The notes under the pieces: generated by a model | Database searches by the model: none | What the model was told of the DNA's origin: nothing | What the model saw: the letters and a program-made list of their open reading frames with translations, nothing else | Assembly: GCF_039544105.1 (NCBI RefSeq) | Contig: NZ_BAABLA010000107.1 | Length of the DNA stretch: 64,000 nt | Direction: 5' to 3' (one strand) | Source of the DNA: Haloechinothrix_A salitolerans | GTDB lineage: Bacteria > Actinomycetota > Actinomycetes > Mycobacteriales > Pseudonocardiaceae | Program-made: the position numbers and the translations under genes | Shown: positions 34,408 to 43,704 of the stretch, piece by piece | How positions within the stretch are numbered: the stretch's first letter is position 1 | Layout: every line of letters begins with the position of its first letter

Positions 34408-35699
34408 TAGTCGTCGCCTTCCACCCGCATCACGCTGATCACCTCACGGACCACTTCGAGCTTCGCCAGGTCGTCCACGGTGGACTGCAGCGCCGCGTCC
34501 GGCGCGAGATGGGTCACCACGACGAGACTCGCCGTCGAGTCGGCGTCGCGCTGTCGCACGGCGGCGATGCTGACGTCGTGCTCGGCGAAAACGAGCGCGA
34601 CCTGCGCCAACACACCTGGCTTGTCCGCGACGTCGAGGCTGATGTGGTAGCGCGTCGGCGTCATGCCCATCGGCCGCACCGGCAAGGCCGCGTGCGCCGA
34701 CTCGCGTGGCCCGCGCCCGCCGAGCACGCGGTTACGGGCGACGGCGACCAGGTCACCAAGCACCGCGCTGGCCGTCGGGGAACCACCGGCGCCGTGGCCG
34801 AAGAACATCAGCTCACCGGCGGCGTCCGCCTCGACGTAGACGGCGTTGAACGCGCCATTGACCCCGGCGAGCTGGTGACTACGCGGGATCATCGCCGGAT
34901 ACACCCGCGCCGAGACGGACTCGCCGCCCTCGGCGTCGAGTACCCGCTCACAGATGGCCAGCAGCTTCACCGTGCGGCCGAGAGCCTTGGCCGCGTCGAT
35001 GTCGGCCGCGCCGATCGCGCCGATGCCCTCGCGGTGGACGTCGTGGGCGGTGACCCGGGTGTGGAACGCCAGCGAGGCGAGGATGGCGGCCTTGGACGCG
35101 GCGTCGTAGCCGTCGACGTCGGCGGTCGGGTCGGCCTCGGCATACCCGAGCCTGCTCGCCTCATCCAGCGTCTCGGCGTAGCCGGAGCCGGTCTCGTCCA
35201 TGGCGGACAGGATGTAGTTCGTGGTGCCGTTGACGATGCCGAGCACCCGGGTGATCCGATCGCCTGCCAGCGACTCCCGCAGCGGGCGCAGCAGCGGGAT
35301 GGCACCCGCGACGGCGGCCTCGAAGTACAGGTCGGCCCCGGACGCGTCGGCGGCTTCGGACAGCTCGGCGGAGTACTCCGCGAGCAGCGCCTTGTTGGCC
35401 GTCACGACTGATTTCCCTTGGTGCAGCGCGGAAAGCAGCCACTTGCGTACCGGGTCGATGCCGCCGATCAGCTCGACGACGACGTCCACATCGGAGTTGA
35501 CAAGTGCCTCGGCGTCCGAGGTCAGCAGATGCCGCGGCAGCTCGGGGTGCTTGTCCGGCCTGCGCACCGCGATGCCAGCCAGTTCGACCGGTGCGCCCGC
35601 CCGCGCCGCCAGCTCATCGGCCTGCTCGTGCAGCAACCGCGCGACCTCGCCGCCAACGGTGCCACACCCGAGCAACGCCACCTTGACCGAATCGGCCAC
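34407..35699 (-). CDS. hom: Homoserine dehydrogenase with ACT domain
   Basis: Reduces aspartate semialdehyde to homoserine. 430 residues: NAD(P) motif LLGCGTVGGEVARLL, the catalytic region KSVVTANKALLAEY and DVDGYDAASKAAILA, and a C-terminal ACT domain starting at TRYHISLDVADKPGVLAQVA, which gives threonine feedback control in actinobacteria. GTG start one base after the lysA stop, so co-transcription with lysA is likely. Confidence 0.97.
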   Translation of the reverse strand: MADSVKVALLGCGTVGGEVARLLHEQADELAARAGAPVELAGIAVRRPDKHPELPRHLLTSDAEALVNSDVDVVVELIGGIDPVRKWLLSALHQGKSVVTANKALLAEYSAELSEAADASGADLYFEAAVAGAIPLLRPLRESLAGDRITRVLGIVNGTTNYILSAMDETGSGYAETLDEASRLGYAEADPTADVDGYDAASKAAILASLAFHTRVTAHDVHREGIGAIGAADIDAAKALGRTVKLLAICERVLDAEGGESVSARVYPAMIPRSHQLAGVNGAFNAVYVEADAAGELMFFGHGAGGSPTASAVLGDLVAVARNRVLGGRGPRESAHAALPVRPMGMTPTRYHISLDVADKPGVLAQVALVFAEHDVSIAAVRQRDADSTASLVVVTHLAPDAALQSTVDDLAKLEVVREVISVMRVEGDD

Positions 35700-35700
35700 T

Positions 35701-37167
35701 TTACGACGCCTCCAATCGGGTCAGGTCTTCCTCGGTCTCTCGCCGCAGCAACAACCGCGAGCTGCCGTTGCGCACCGCGACGACGGCGGGCTTGAGCAGC
35801 TTGTTGTAACCACTGGCCATGGAGTAGCAGTACGCGCCGGTCGCCGCGACAGCAAGCAGGTCACCCGGGCCGAGGTTGTCCGGCAGCCAGCAGTCCCTCA
35901 CCACGATGTCACCCGACTCGCAGTGCTTGCCGACCACCCTGCTCAGCACGGACTCGACGTCGACAGCGCTCTGCCCGTTTGACCGCGACAAGATCGCACC
36001 GTCGTCGCTTGACCGCGACACCAGTCGACAGTCGTAGACAGCGTCGTAGAGCGCGGTACGGATGTTGTCGCTCATGCCGCCGTCGACGCTGACGTAGCGG
36101 CGGGAGAGGCCGTCGCCGAGCGCGACGTCCTTGATCGTGCCGACCTCGTACAGCGTGACCGTGCCGGGCGCGGCGATGGCCCTGCCAGGCTCGCAGGCGA
36201 TCTTGGGCACCGGCAGCCCCGCGAACTCGCACTCCTTGCGCACGATCGCGCGGATCTGGGTAACCATCTGCGCGGGCGGCGGCGGGTTGTCCCGGTCCGT
36301 GTAGGCGACGCCGAAGCCACCGCCGAGGTCCACGATCTCCAGCTGCTCGCTGATCTCAGGGCCGTGCTCGGCGCGCAGATCCGCGATCAAGCCGATCACG
36401 CGGCGCGCCGCGACCTCGAAGCCGTCGGTGTCGAAGATCTGCGAGCCGATGTGGCTGTGCAGCCCAACCAGCCGCAGCCCGGTCGCGGACAGCACCCTGC
36501 GCACCGCCTCGGCCGCGTCACCTGAGGCGAGCGAGAAGCCGAACTTCTGGTCCTCATGTGCGGTCGCGATGAACTCGTGGGTGTGCGCCTCAACGCCGAC
36601 GGTGACCCTGACCAGCACGTTCTGCGTGACGCCCCGATCCTCGGCGATCTTGGCGAGCCGCGCGATCTCCAGGTAGGAGTCCAACACGACGGTGCCGACC
36701 CCGGCGTCGACGGCGGTCTCCAGCTCGTCGACCGACTTGTTGTTGCCGTGGAACGTCACCCGCTCCATCGGGAAGTCGGCGTGCTTGGCGATGGCGAGCT
36801 CGCCGCCGCTACAGACGTCGAGGCTGAGGCCCTTGTTCGCCACCCAGCGCGCGATCTCGGCGGACAGGAACGCCTTGGACGCGTAGTGGACAAGCGCCGG
36901 GTCCTCGAACGCCTCCGCGTACTCGGAGCAGCGGGACTTGAAGTCCACCTCGTCGATCACGAACAGCGGGGTGCCGTAGGTCTCGGCCAGCTCACGGACG
37001 TCGACGCCAGCGATGCGCACGACGCCGTCCGGCGCGCGGTAGGTGTTGCGCGGCCAGACCTTCGGGTAGAGGCGGTCGAGTTCGGCCGCCGTCGCCGGCG
37101 GGATGCCGGAGGTGTCCGCGTGCGGGTAAACCTCGGCGTGGCGGGGGCCTGCGGGGTGTGCGCACAT
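35701..37167 (-). CDS. lysA: Diaminopimelate decarboxylase with extra loop
   Basis: Last step of lysine synthesis. The PLP lysine is in LVHYASKAFLS, the Gly-rich phosphate loop in VDLGGGFGVAY, and the substrate Cys in GKHCESGDIVV. 488 residues. Between the strand YDCRLVSR and VVGKHCESGD there are about 12 residues more than I recall in mycobacterial LysA, with SRSSDDGAI followed by SRSNGQSAV. The DNA shows why: TTGACCGCGACA occurs at 35979-35990 and again at 36009-36020, an in-frame 30-base duplication. The start ATG 37167 is four bases from the argS stop. Confidence 0.96.
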   Translation of the reverse strand: MCAHPAGPRHAEVYPHADTSGIPPATAAELDRLYPKVWPRNTYRAPDGVVRIAGVDVRELAETYGTPLFVIDEVDFKSRCSEYAEAFEDPALVHYASKAFLSAEIARWVANKGLSLDVCSGGELAIAKHADFPMERVTFHGNNKSVDELETAVDAGVGTVVLDSYLEIARLAKIAEDRGVTQNVLVRVTVGVEAHTHEFIATAHEDQKFGFSLASGDAAEAVRRVLSATGLRLVGLHSHIGSQIFDTDGFEVAARRVIGLIADLRAEHGPEISEQLEIVDLGGGFGVAYTDRDNPPPPAQMVTQIRAIVRKECEFAGLPVPKIACEPGRAIAAPGTVTLYEVGTIKDVALGDGLSRRYVSVDGGMSDNIRTALYDAVYDCRLVSRSSDDGAILSRSNGQSAVDVESVLSRVVGKHCESGDIVVRDCWLPDNLGPGDLLAVAATGAYCYSMASGYNKLLKPAVVAVRNGSSRLLLRRETEEDLTRLEAS

Positions 37168-37170
37168 GAG

Positions 37171-38832
37171 CTACATCCGTTCCGGGGCTGAGACGCCCAG
37201 CAGTGAGAGTCCGTTGGCGATGACCTGGCGCGCGGCTTCGCACAGCGCGAGACGGGCGTACGTCAGCCCGTCCGCCTCATCGTCACCCTGTGGCAGCACC
37301 CGCGCCACGTCGTAGAACTTGTGGTAGGCGCTGGCGAGTTCTTCCAGGTAGCGCGCGACCCGGTGCGGCTCCCGCAGCTCGGCTGCCTTGGCGATGACCG
37401 CGCCGAACTCGCCGAGGGTGCGGATCAGCTCGCCCTCCTTCGGGTGGTCGAGCAGCCCGAAGTCGATCTCGTCGGGCCCGGGCGTCGCCAGGCCAAGGTC
37501 GGCCGCGTTGCGCTGCAACGACGCCAGCCGCGCGTGCGCGTACTGCACGTAGAACACCGGGTTCTCGTTCGTGTGCTTGCGCAGCAGGTCGAGGTCGATG
37601 TCGACCGGAGAGTCGACCGAGTAGCGGCACAGCTCGTACCGCGCCGCGTCGACCCCGACGGCCTCGACCAGATCCTCCAGCGTGACGACGGTGCCAGCGC
37701 GCTTGCTCATCCGCACCGGCTTGCCATCGCTGACCAGATTGACCATCTGCCCGATCAGCACCTCGACGACGTCAGGGTCGTCGCCGAGCGCGGCCGCGGC
37801 TGCCTTGAGCCTGCCGATGTAGCCGTGATGGTCGGCGCCGAGCATGTACAGGCACAGGTCGAAACCGCGCTCGCGCTTGTCCTTGAGGTAGGCGATGTCG
37901 CCCGCGATGTAGGCGGGCGCGCCGTCGCTCTTGATGACGACCCGGTCCTTGTCATCACCGAAGTCGGTGGAGCGGATCCACCACGCGCCATCGGCGTGAT
38001 ACACCGTGTCTGACTTCTTGAGCCGCTCAAGCGCCGCGTCGACGGCGCCGGAGGTATGCAGCGAGTCCTCGTGGAAGAAGACGTCGAAGTCGGTGCCGAA
38101 CTCGTGCAGGCTGCGCTTGATCTCATCGAACATCAGTTGCACGCCGACCCGCCGGAACACCTCGTCACGCTCGGCGTCCGGCAGCCCGAGCGCGTCCGGC
38201 TCGGCGGCGAGCACCTGGTTCGCGATGTCGGCGACGTAGTCACCCGCGTAACCGTCCTCCGGCGCTGGCTCGCCGTTGGCGGCGGCGACCAGCGAGGACA
38301 CGAACCGGTCGATCTGCGCCCCGGCGTCGTTGAAGTAGTACTCGCGGGTGACCTTGGCGCCCTGCGCGCCAAGAATGCGGCCAAGCGCGTCCCCGACGGC
38401 GGCCCAGCGAGTGCCGCCAAGGTGGATCGGACCGGTCGGGTTGGCCGAGACGAACTCCAGGTTGATCGACACGCCGTCGAGCGCATGCCCGGTGCCGTAC
38501 GTCTCGCCAGCGGTGAGTACCTGGCGGATGACCTCACCCTGGGCGTCCGCCGCGAGACGCAGATTCAGGAAGCCTGGGCCGGCCACCTCTGCGGCCTCGA
38601 TGCCCTCGGCCTCGGCGAGCCGCTCCGCCAGCGCGGTGGCCAGGTCACGCGGCGCCATGCCTGCCTTCTTGGCGACCTGCAACGCCAGGTTCGTCGCGTA
38701 GTCGCCGTGCTCGGGATTTCGAGGTCGCTCGATGGTCACGACCTCGGGGAGCACGGCCGTATCCACGCCGCGCTCGGTAAGCACGGACGTCGCGGTCGAG
38801 TGAACGAGTTCAGCGAGCACTGCGGGAGTCAC
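37171..38832 (-). CDS. argS: Arginyl-tRNA synthetase
   Basis: Class I synthetase, 553 residues. The HIGH motif is in ANPTGPIHLGG, the KMSKS counterpart is MSKRAG, and the DALR anticodon-binding domain fills the last 110 residues (YVQYAHARLASLQ to the end). The N-terminal additional domain is complete. GTG start at 38832; divergent from the DUF3105 gene. Confidence 0.97.
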   Translation of the reverse strand: MTPAVLAELVHSTATSVLTERGVDTAVLPEVVTIERPRNPEHGDYATNLALQVAKKAGMAPRDLATALAERLAEAEGIEAAEVAGPGFLNLRLAADAQGEVIRQVLTAGETYGTGHALDGVSINLEFVSANPTGPIHLGGTRWAAVGDALGRILGAQGAKVTREYYFNDAGAQIDRFVSSLVAAANGEPAPEDGYAGDYVADIANQVLAAEPDALGLPDAERDEVFRRVGVQLMFDEIKRSLHEFGTDFDVFFHEDSLHTSGAVDAALERLKKSDTVYHADGAWWIRSTDFGDDKDRVVIKSDGAPAYIAGDIAYLKDKRERGFDLCLYMLGADHHGYIGRLKAAAAALGDDPDVVEVLIGQMVNLVSDGKPVRMSKRAGTVVTLEDLVEAVGVDAARYELCRYSVDSPVDIDLDLLRKHTNENPVFYVQYAHARLASLQRNAADLGLATPGPDEIDFGLLDHPKEGELIRTLGEFGAVIAKAAELREPHRVARYLEELASAYHKFYDVARVLPQGDDEADGLTYARLALCEAARQVIANGLSLLGVSAPERM

Positions 38833-39042
38833 CTGGTGAGTGTAAGTACCAGGGGTGATGGGCGCTGACGACGGGTCCCAGCACGCCCGCGCGGCCTGGC
38901 CAGCGGAAAGACCTCCTGGAATGATCCCACCTCACAGCGGACAGACATCACGCGGCTACGCTTGCGGAGGCGGCGGCGAATCCGCACGTGTGGGTGGAAT
39001 CACCCCGGGAAGGCACAACCGAGACGAGGTCGGCGCGGAAAC

Positions 39043-39885
39043 ATGGCAAGCGGCACCAAGAAGAAGGGCAAAGGCGGCAGCGGCGTGCGCGCGGCGGCGG
39101 GCGCGGTGAACAAGAAGCAGGTGCCCTGGGGCACCGTCATCGGGGCCGTGGTGATCGTCGCCCTGCTCGTCATCGTTGTCGGCTACTACCTCGTGGAGTC
39201 GGCACCGATGCGTGAGCAGGAAGCACGCGAGGAGGCCGCCGCCTCGTTCCAGCCGACCGAGCAGAATCCCGACCCGTCCAAGGACATCGAGGGCGTCGAG
39301 ATCACCGAGATCAAGGGCTCCGGGCACGTCAAGCGGCACGAGCGCGTCGCCTACGACGTCGAGCCTCCGATGGGCGGGCCGCACGAGGAGTTCTGGGCCG
39401 ACTGCGACGGCACCGTGTACCCGGAGGCCGTGCGCACGGAAAACATGGTCCACACGCTCGAGCACGGCGCGGTGTGGATCGCCTACAACCCGGATAAGCT
39501 GGACTCCGACGCGATCGAACTGCTCAAACTACGGGTGGACGGCAAGCCGTACATGGTGATGTCGCCGTACCCGGGTATGGACTCGCCCATTTCGGTGCAG
39601 GCGTGGGGACACCAGCTCAGGCTCGACAGCGCGGAGGACGAGCGGATCGACCAGTTCATCGCCGCACTGCGCCGCAACCCAAGCATCACGCCAGAGCCCA
39701 ACGGGACCTGCGAGGCATCCCCGGCGACGTTCAACGTCGACGATCCGCCGCCTTTCAACCCGGAGGAACCCGGCAAGGATGCCAAGCCGATGGACTATAA
39801 CGGCAACGCCGGCATGGGCAACACGGCCGGGCAGCAAGGTGCGGGACAGCCGGGCGCGGGACAGCCCGCGCCCGCCGACAAGTAA
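39043..39885 (+). CDS. DUF3105 single-pass membrane protein
   Basis: A 280-residue protein starting at ATG 39043 after a Lys-rich cytoplasmic leader. One membrane helix (VIGAVVIVALLVIVVGYYLV) is followed by the DUF3105 domain, recognised by HERVAYDVEPPMGGPHEEFW, a conserved Cys (ADCDGTVYPEA) and the LEHGAVWIAYNP motif; the His, Glu and Cys could bind metal or haem. The C-terminal 45 residues are Gly/Gln/Pro repeats (QQGAGQPGAGQPA) that probably lie in the cell wall. Function of the family is unknown. It is the first gene on the plus strand after the conserved block. Confidence 0.85.
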   Translation: MASGTKKKGKGGSGVRAAAGAVNKKQVPWGTVIGAVVIVALLVIVVGYYLVESAPMREQEAREEAAASFQPTEQNPDPSKDIEGVEITEIKGSGHVKRHERVAYDVEPPMGGPHEEFWADCDGTVYPEAVRTENMVHTLEHGAVWIAYNPDKLDSDAIELLKLRVDGKPYMVMSPYPGMDSPISVQAWGHQLRLDSAEDERIDQFIAALRRNPSITPEPNGTCEASPATFNVDDPPPFNPEEPGKDAKPMDYNGNAGMGNTAGQQGAGQPGAGQPAPADK

Positions 39886-39911
39886 TCGGCGACGGCTGCC
39901 GCCTGGCCTCT

Positions 39912-39976
39912 GCCCGCGCGGTGAATGACCCTTTTGCCGCGTTCGGTGCGGTGAAAGCGTCATTCACCGCACGGGC
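39912..39976. terminator. Long stem-loop between converging DUF3105 and TetR genes
   Basis: GCCCGCGCGGTGAATGA (39912-39928) pairs with 39960-39976 with one mismatch around a 31-base loop. The right arm covers the last codons of the TetR gene. The GTGAATGA...TCATTCAC pattern with GCGGTGAAAG in the loop resembles a recurrent intergenic element of this actinomycete group, so it may be both terminator and dispersed repeat. Confidence 0.65.
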
Positions 39977-40572
39977 GACCGCAGCGCGTCGATTTGCTCG
40001 CTGAGCATCCAGCGGGCTCGCTTCCTGATGGCGGCACGCTGCTCGGGAAAGCCGCCGACCATCATTCCGATGCCACCTATCAGCGCGATGATGCGTTCCG
40101 CTTCATGTTCGACGTCAACGCCGTCGGACAACTCGCCCGCCTCATCGGCCTGTTCGAGCAGCGACACCACGAAAGCCCGCAAGCCTCGGTAACCGAGGGA
40201 GTCCCCTTCCGCGACGACGAACTGCTGCGCGGCACCGTGTCCCCAGAAAGCGGTGAGCACGGTCCAGCAGAGCAGCATCTCCTCGTCCAGCGGCAGCAGC
40301 GCCTCCATCGCCGACCCCAGCGCGGCAAGGCCGGTCCCGCCCGCGGCCGCCTTGCCGATGCGCTCGGCGATGTGCTCGTTGTTGTAACGCAGCACCGCCG
40401 TCATCACGTCGGCTTTGCCGGTGAAGTAGTGCGTCACCGCCCCGGTCGACACGCCTGCTTCATGCGCGATACCCCGCATGGACGCCGCGTGTACGCCACG
40501 CTTGGCCACCAGCCGACGCGCGGCGACGACGATTCGTTCCTTCGCGTCCGGAGTACGAATCTCCTTCACCAT
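39964..40572 (-). CDS. TetR-family transcriptional regulator
   Basis: A 202-residue repressor-like protein. The N-terminal helix-turn-helix reads GVHAASMRGIAHEAGVSTGAV followed by THYFTGKADVMTAVL. The helical ligand domain (60-195) has the pattern of the TetR_C6/BetI-like group. It follows the acyl-CoA dehydrogenase gene by 96 bases on the same strand, so it could be the end of that unit or a separate gene with its own dyad upstream. The target is unknown. Confidence 0.85.
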   Translation of the reverse strand: MVKEIRTPDAKERIVVAARRLVAKRGVHAASMRGIAHEAGVSTGAVTHYFTGKADVMTAVLRYNNEHIAERIGKAAAGGTGLAALGSAMEALLPLDEEMLLCWTVLTAFWGHGAAQQFVVAEGDSLGYRGLRAFVVSLLEQADEAGELSDGVDVEHEAERIIALIGGIGMMVGGFPEQRAAIRKRARWMLSEQIDALRSPVR

Positions 40573-40610
40573 GAGCCGATGCTACGGCCATGACGTCGAG
40601 CGGCACAGTG

Positions 40611-40644
40611 CCACCACACTCGCGGGTACTCGCCAGTGTGGTGG
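40611..40644 (-). terminator. Ten-bp hairpin between acyl-CoA dehydrogenase and TetR genes
   Basis: CCACCACACT (40611-40620) pairs perfectly with AGTGTGGTGG (40635-40644). It lies 24 bases past the acyl-CoA dehydrogenase stop and 38 bases before the TetR start, so it can end the upstream operon or act as the TetR protein's own operator. Confidence 0.6.
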
Positions 40645-40668
40645 CCACGGCACCACTCGGTTCACCAC

Positions 40669-41928
40669 TCACCCAGCGAGCAGCCCCTTGGCGATGTGAG
40701 TCACCTGGATCTCGTTGCTGCCCGCGTAGATCATCAGCGACTTGGCGTCCCGTGCGAGTTGTTCGACGCGGTACTCGGTCATGTACCCGTTGCCGCCGAA
40801 CAGCTGGACCGCCTCCATGGCGACCTCGGTCGCGGTCTCCGACGCGTACAGCTTCATCGCGGACGCCTCGGCCAAGTCAGGTGTCTTGCCCGCACGCAGC
40901 TTCTCGATGGCGGAGAACACCATGTTCCGCACGTTGATCCGCGCGACCTCCATCTTCGCGAGCTTGAGCTGGATCAGCTGGAACTGGCCGATCTCCTTGC
41001 CCCACAGCGTGCGCTGCTTGGCGTAGTCGACCGAGAGCCGATGGCACTCGTTGATGATGCCCAGCGCCAGCGCCGCGACGCCGACCCGCTCGATGGCGAA
41101 GCTCGATCGTGCGCTGTCCCTGCCGTCACTGTCGGACGCCTCCGGCTCGCGCTCACCGAGTAGCCGATCCTTGCCAAGCCGGACGTCGGAGAAGAAGAGC
41201 TCACCCGTCGGCGAGGACATCATGCCCATCTTCTTGAACGCGGGACCCTGGGTAAGGCCGTCCATGCCCTTGTCGAGCACGAACGTCAGCACCGGACGGT
41301 CGCGCTGCGGCGTGCCGTCACCGGTGTCCAGCTTGGCGTAGACGACGATGACGTCCGCGTGCGGGCCGTTGGTGATGAACGTCTTCTGTCCGTTGAGGAC
41401 GTACTCGTCACCGTCGCGGCGCGCGGTCGTCGCCATGCCACCGAACGCGTCCGAACCGGATCCTGGTTCGGTGATCGCCCACGCGCCGACGTGCTCGAAT
41501 GTGGCGAGTTTTGGCAGCCATCGTTCTTGTTGCGCCAGCGTCCCTTTCGCCATGATCGTCTGCGCGGTCAGCCCAATGCTGACACCCATCGACGCGACGA
41601 TGCCGAGGCTCACGCCCGCCAGCTCACTGACCGCGATCAGTGCCAACGACTCCTGCCCGCCAAACGGGCTACCACTGGAGTCTCCCGTGGACTTCGGTGT
41701 CTTCCCTGCCTCCCCCGACTCAGCGCGCTCACGCCGCTTGGCCAGCAAGGCATTGATCGATTCCTCCGCCATGGTATCCACACCGAACGCCGCGAATAGC
41801 TTGCGAATGATGTCGTACGGCGGCAGCGCCCCGGACTCCAGTTCGTCGACGTGTGGTCGAATCTCCTTGTCGACAAAGGACCTGATTGAGTCACGGATCA
41901 GAATCTCGGTTTCCGACCACTCGAACAT
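40669..41928 (-). CDS. Acyl-CoA dehydrogenase
   Basis: FAD flavoenzyme of 419 residues, first oxidation step of a beta-oxidation cycle. Family signatures: AWAITEPGSGSDAFG (flavin and substrate loop) and VQLFGGNGYMTEYRVEQLARD. At the usual catalytic-Glu place (YEGT in medium-chain enzymes) the sequence is IYAGSNEIQ, with Ala. A Glu in FAIERVGVAALALG, on helix G, matches the base used by isovaleryl- and long-chain-type enzymes, so activity is probably kept with a branched or bulky substrate. There is a Ser/Gly-rich insert near residues 70-95. Last gene of the five-gene unit; GGAGA ribosome site. Confidence 0.92.
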   Translation of the reverse strand: MFEWSETEILIRDSIRSFVDKEIRPHVDELESGALPPYDIIRKLFAAFGVDTMAEESINALLAKRRERAESGEAGKTPKSTGDSSGSPFGGQESLALIAVSELAGVSLGIVASMGVSIGLTAQTIMAKGTLAQQERWLPKLATFEHVGAWAITEPGSGSDAFGGMATTARRDGDEYVLNGQKTFITNGPHADVIVVYAKLDTGDGTPQRDRPVLTFVLDKGMDGLTQGPAFKKMGMMSSPTGELFFSDVRLGKDRLLGEREPEASDSDGRDSARSSFAIERVGVAALALGIINECHRLSVDYAKQRTLWGKEIGQFQLIQLKLAKMEVARINVRNMVFSAIEKLRAGKTPDLAEASAMKLYASETATEVAMEAVQLFGGNGYMTEYRVEQLARDAKSLMIYAGSNEIQVTHIAKGLLAG

Positions 41929-41937
41929 GATGTCTCC

Positions 41938-42816
41938 TCACCAGTCGCCGATCTGGTCCGCGACGGCGTCGATGGTCCATTCCTTGTCGGTCTCCGCGGT
42001 CTCGGTCGCTGTCCAGCCCTCGAGACGCTGGATGGAGCCACCCTGAACCGCGAACACCTGCCCGGTGTGCGGGCATTTCTCGCTCGCCAGATACGCGACG
42101 AGCGGGGCGATGTTCGCCGGAGAAAGCAGGTCGGGTTCGCCTTCCGGCACCTCCTGCGCGAACAGGGCACCCATACCGGGTGTTGCCAGCGTCAGTCGGG
42201 TACGCGCGATCGGCGCGATGGCGTTCACCCGCACGCCATACCGCTCCAGCTCCTCGGCCGCGACCAGCGTCAGCGCGGCGATGCCCGCCTTGGCCGCACC
42301 GTAGTTCGCCTGGCCCGCGTTCGGCATCGTCACGCCGGACGCCGACGCGGTGTTGATCACCGAAGCCGACACCGACTCGCCCGCCTTGGAGCGCGCCTTC
42401 CAGTACGCGGCGGCGTGGTGCAACACGGCGGCGTGCCCCTTGAGGTGGACGTCGATCACCGCGTCCCACTGCGACTCGTCCATCCCGGCGATGAAGGCGT
42501 CCCGCAGGATGCCCGCGTTGTTCACCACGACGTCGAGCCCGCCGAACTCCGCGACGGCCTGCTCGATCACCCGCGCCGCGCCACTCCAGCCAGCGACGTT
42601 GTCCGTGTTGGCGACGGCGGTGCCGCCCGCAGCGGTGATCTCGTCAACGACGTCCTGCGCGGGCCCCGCGTCAGAGCCGTTGCCGTCGTTCGCGCCGCCG
42701 AGGTCGTTGACGACGACCCGCGCGCCCTCCGCGGCGAACAGTAGCGCGTGCTCCCGGCCGATGCCCCTGCCCGCCCCGGTGATGACCGCGACGCGCCCGT
42801 CAAGTGATGCTGCCAT
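41938..42816 (-). CDS. Short-chain dehydrogenase, MFE2-like 3-hydroxyacyl-CoA dehydrogenase
   Basis: A 292-residue SDR with NAD motif TGAGRGIGREHAL, the NNAGILRD stretch and catalytic Tyr-Lys in QANYGAAKAG. The insert VNDLGGANDGNGSDAGPAQ after the third strand is the hallmark of the dehydrogenase part of peroxisomal multifunctional enzyme 2 and of actinobacterial steroid or branched-chain 3-hydroxyacyl-CoA dehydrogenases. Together with the MaoC hydratase upstream, it gives the two MFE2 activities as separate proteins. Confidence 0.88.
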   Translation of the reverse strand: MAASLDGRVAVITGAGRGIGREHALLFAAEGARVVVNDLGGANDGNGSDAGPAQDVVDEITAAGGTAVANTDNVAGWSGAARVIEQAVAEFGGLDVVVNNAGILRDAFIAGMDESQWDAVIDVHLKGHAAVLHHAAAYWKARSKAGESVSASVINTASASGVTMPNAGQANYGAAKAGIAALTLVAAEELERYGVRVNAIAPIARTRLTLATPGMGALFAQEVPEGEPDLLSPANIAPLVAYLASEKCPHTGQVFAVQGGSIQRLEGWTATETAETDKEWTIDAVADQIGDW

Positions 42817-42825
42817 CCGTGCTCC

Positions 42826-43704
42826 TCAGCTGCTGATTTCCGCGAGGCCGTCCTTGATCACGACGGCATCGTCGGTGGTGGTTTCGTAGGCGTAGCGCTC
42901 TATCTCGACCGCGCCATCGGCTGTATCGACACGGCCCGCGTGCCAGAACTCGGTAGTGAGGTCCTGGCCTGGCAGCACTGGTTTGGCGAACCGCACCGCG
43001 AGCCGCCGCAGCCGCGCGACGTCGGAACCAGCGAGCTCGGTCAACGCCGCCCAGGACGTGAACGCCATCGTGCAGAGACCGTGCGCGATGATTCCCGGCA
43101 ACCCAGCGTCCTTGGCCACCTGCTCGTCCAGGTGAATCGGCATCGGGTCACCCGCCGCGGGGCTGTACCGGAATGTCTGGTCGTCGTCGACGTGCTGGAC
43201 GACCTTCGCGACCGGTGCGTGCTCGCGCAACCGCTCGTCGAATGCGTGTTCCGGCGCCTGCTCACCCACGGTGTCGCCGGTGTCGAATCCGCGCACGAAG
43301 AACGTCACGTACTGCTCGTTGACCAGTTCGCCCTCGGTGGTGTGGGTGGTGAGATACACGCACGCCGCGGTGCCGTTCGGCTTGCCGCGCCAACCGGTCA
43401 TGGTGCCCTTGGCGACGAGCTCGTCGCCCGGACGGATCGGCCGGTGAAAGCGGAAGTCCTGCTCGCCGTGGACGATCCTGCCGATCAGCGAGAGCGGCAC
43501 GACCTCGAGCGCGGGTTCCATCAGCGACTCGAATACCGGCACGATCGCGAACACCGGACTGGCGACGTCGCCCGCGCGGTGCGCCGGGATCGGGTCATTG
43601 GTCGCCTCGGCATAGGCGGCCAGCCGCTCGCGGGTGACGTCGAATCGCTTCTCGTCGGTCCACGTGCCGAGCGCGCTCGCGTCGAAAGTGAGCTCCGCCG
43701 TCAT
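42826..43704 (-). CDS. MaoC-like enoyl-CoA hydratase (hydratase 2, double hotdog)
   Basis: A 292-residue double-hotdog hydratase. The second half has the hydratase-2 motif: FRYSPAAGDPMPIHLDEQVA with catalytic Asp and His, followed by GIIAHGLCTMAF. The first half is the degenerate hotdog that holds the acyl chain. It adds water to trans-2-enoyl-CoA to give the (R)-3-hydroxy product, matching an MFE2-type dehydrogenase. The start ATG overlaps the SRPBCC gene's stop. Confidence 0.9.
   Translation of the reverse strand: MTAELTFDASALGTWTDEKRFDVTRERLAAYAEATNDPIPAHRAGDVASPVFAIVPVFESLMEPALEVVPLSLIGRIVHGEQDFRFHRPIRPGDELVAKGTMTGWRGKPNGTAACVYLTTHTTEGELVNEQYVTFFVRGFDTGDTVGEQAPEHAFDERLREHAPVAKVVQHVDDDQTFRYSPAAGDPMPIHLDEQVAKDAGLPGIIAHGLCTMAFTSWAALTELAGSDVARLRRLAVRFAKPVLPGQDLTTEFWHAGRVDTADGAVEIERYAYETTTDDAVVIKDGLAEISS

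Noticed and set aside
38833..39042. A tRNA-Arg near argS
   Set aside because: Searched for a cloverleaf in the gap because this arrangement is common, but no T-loop TTCGANNCC is present.
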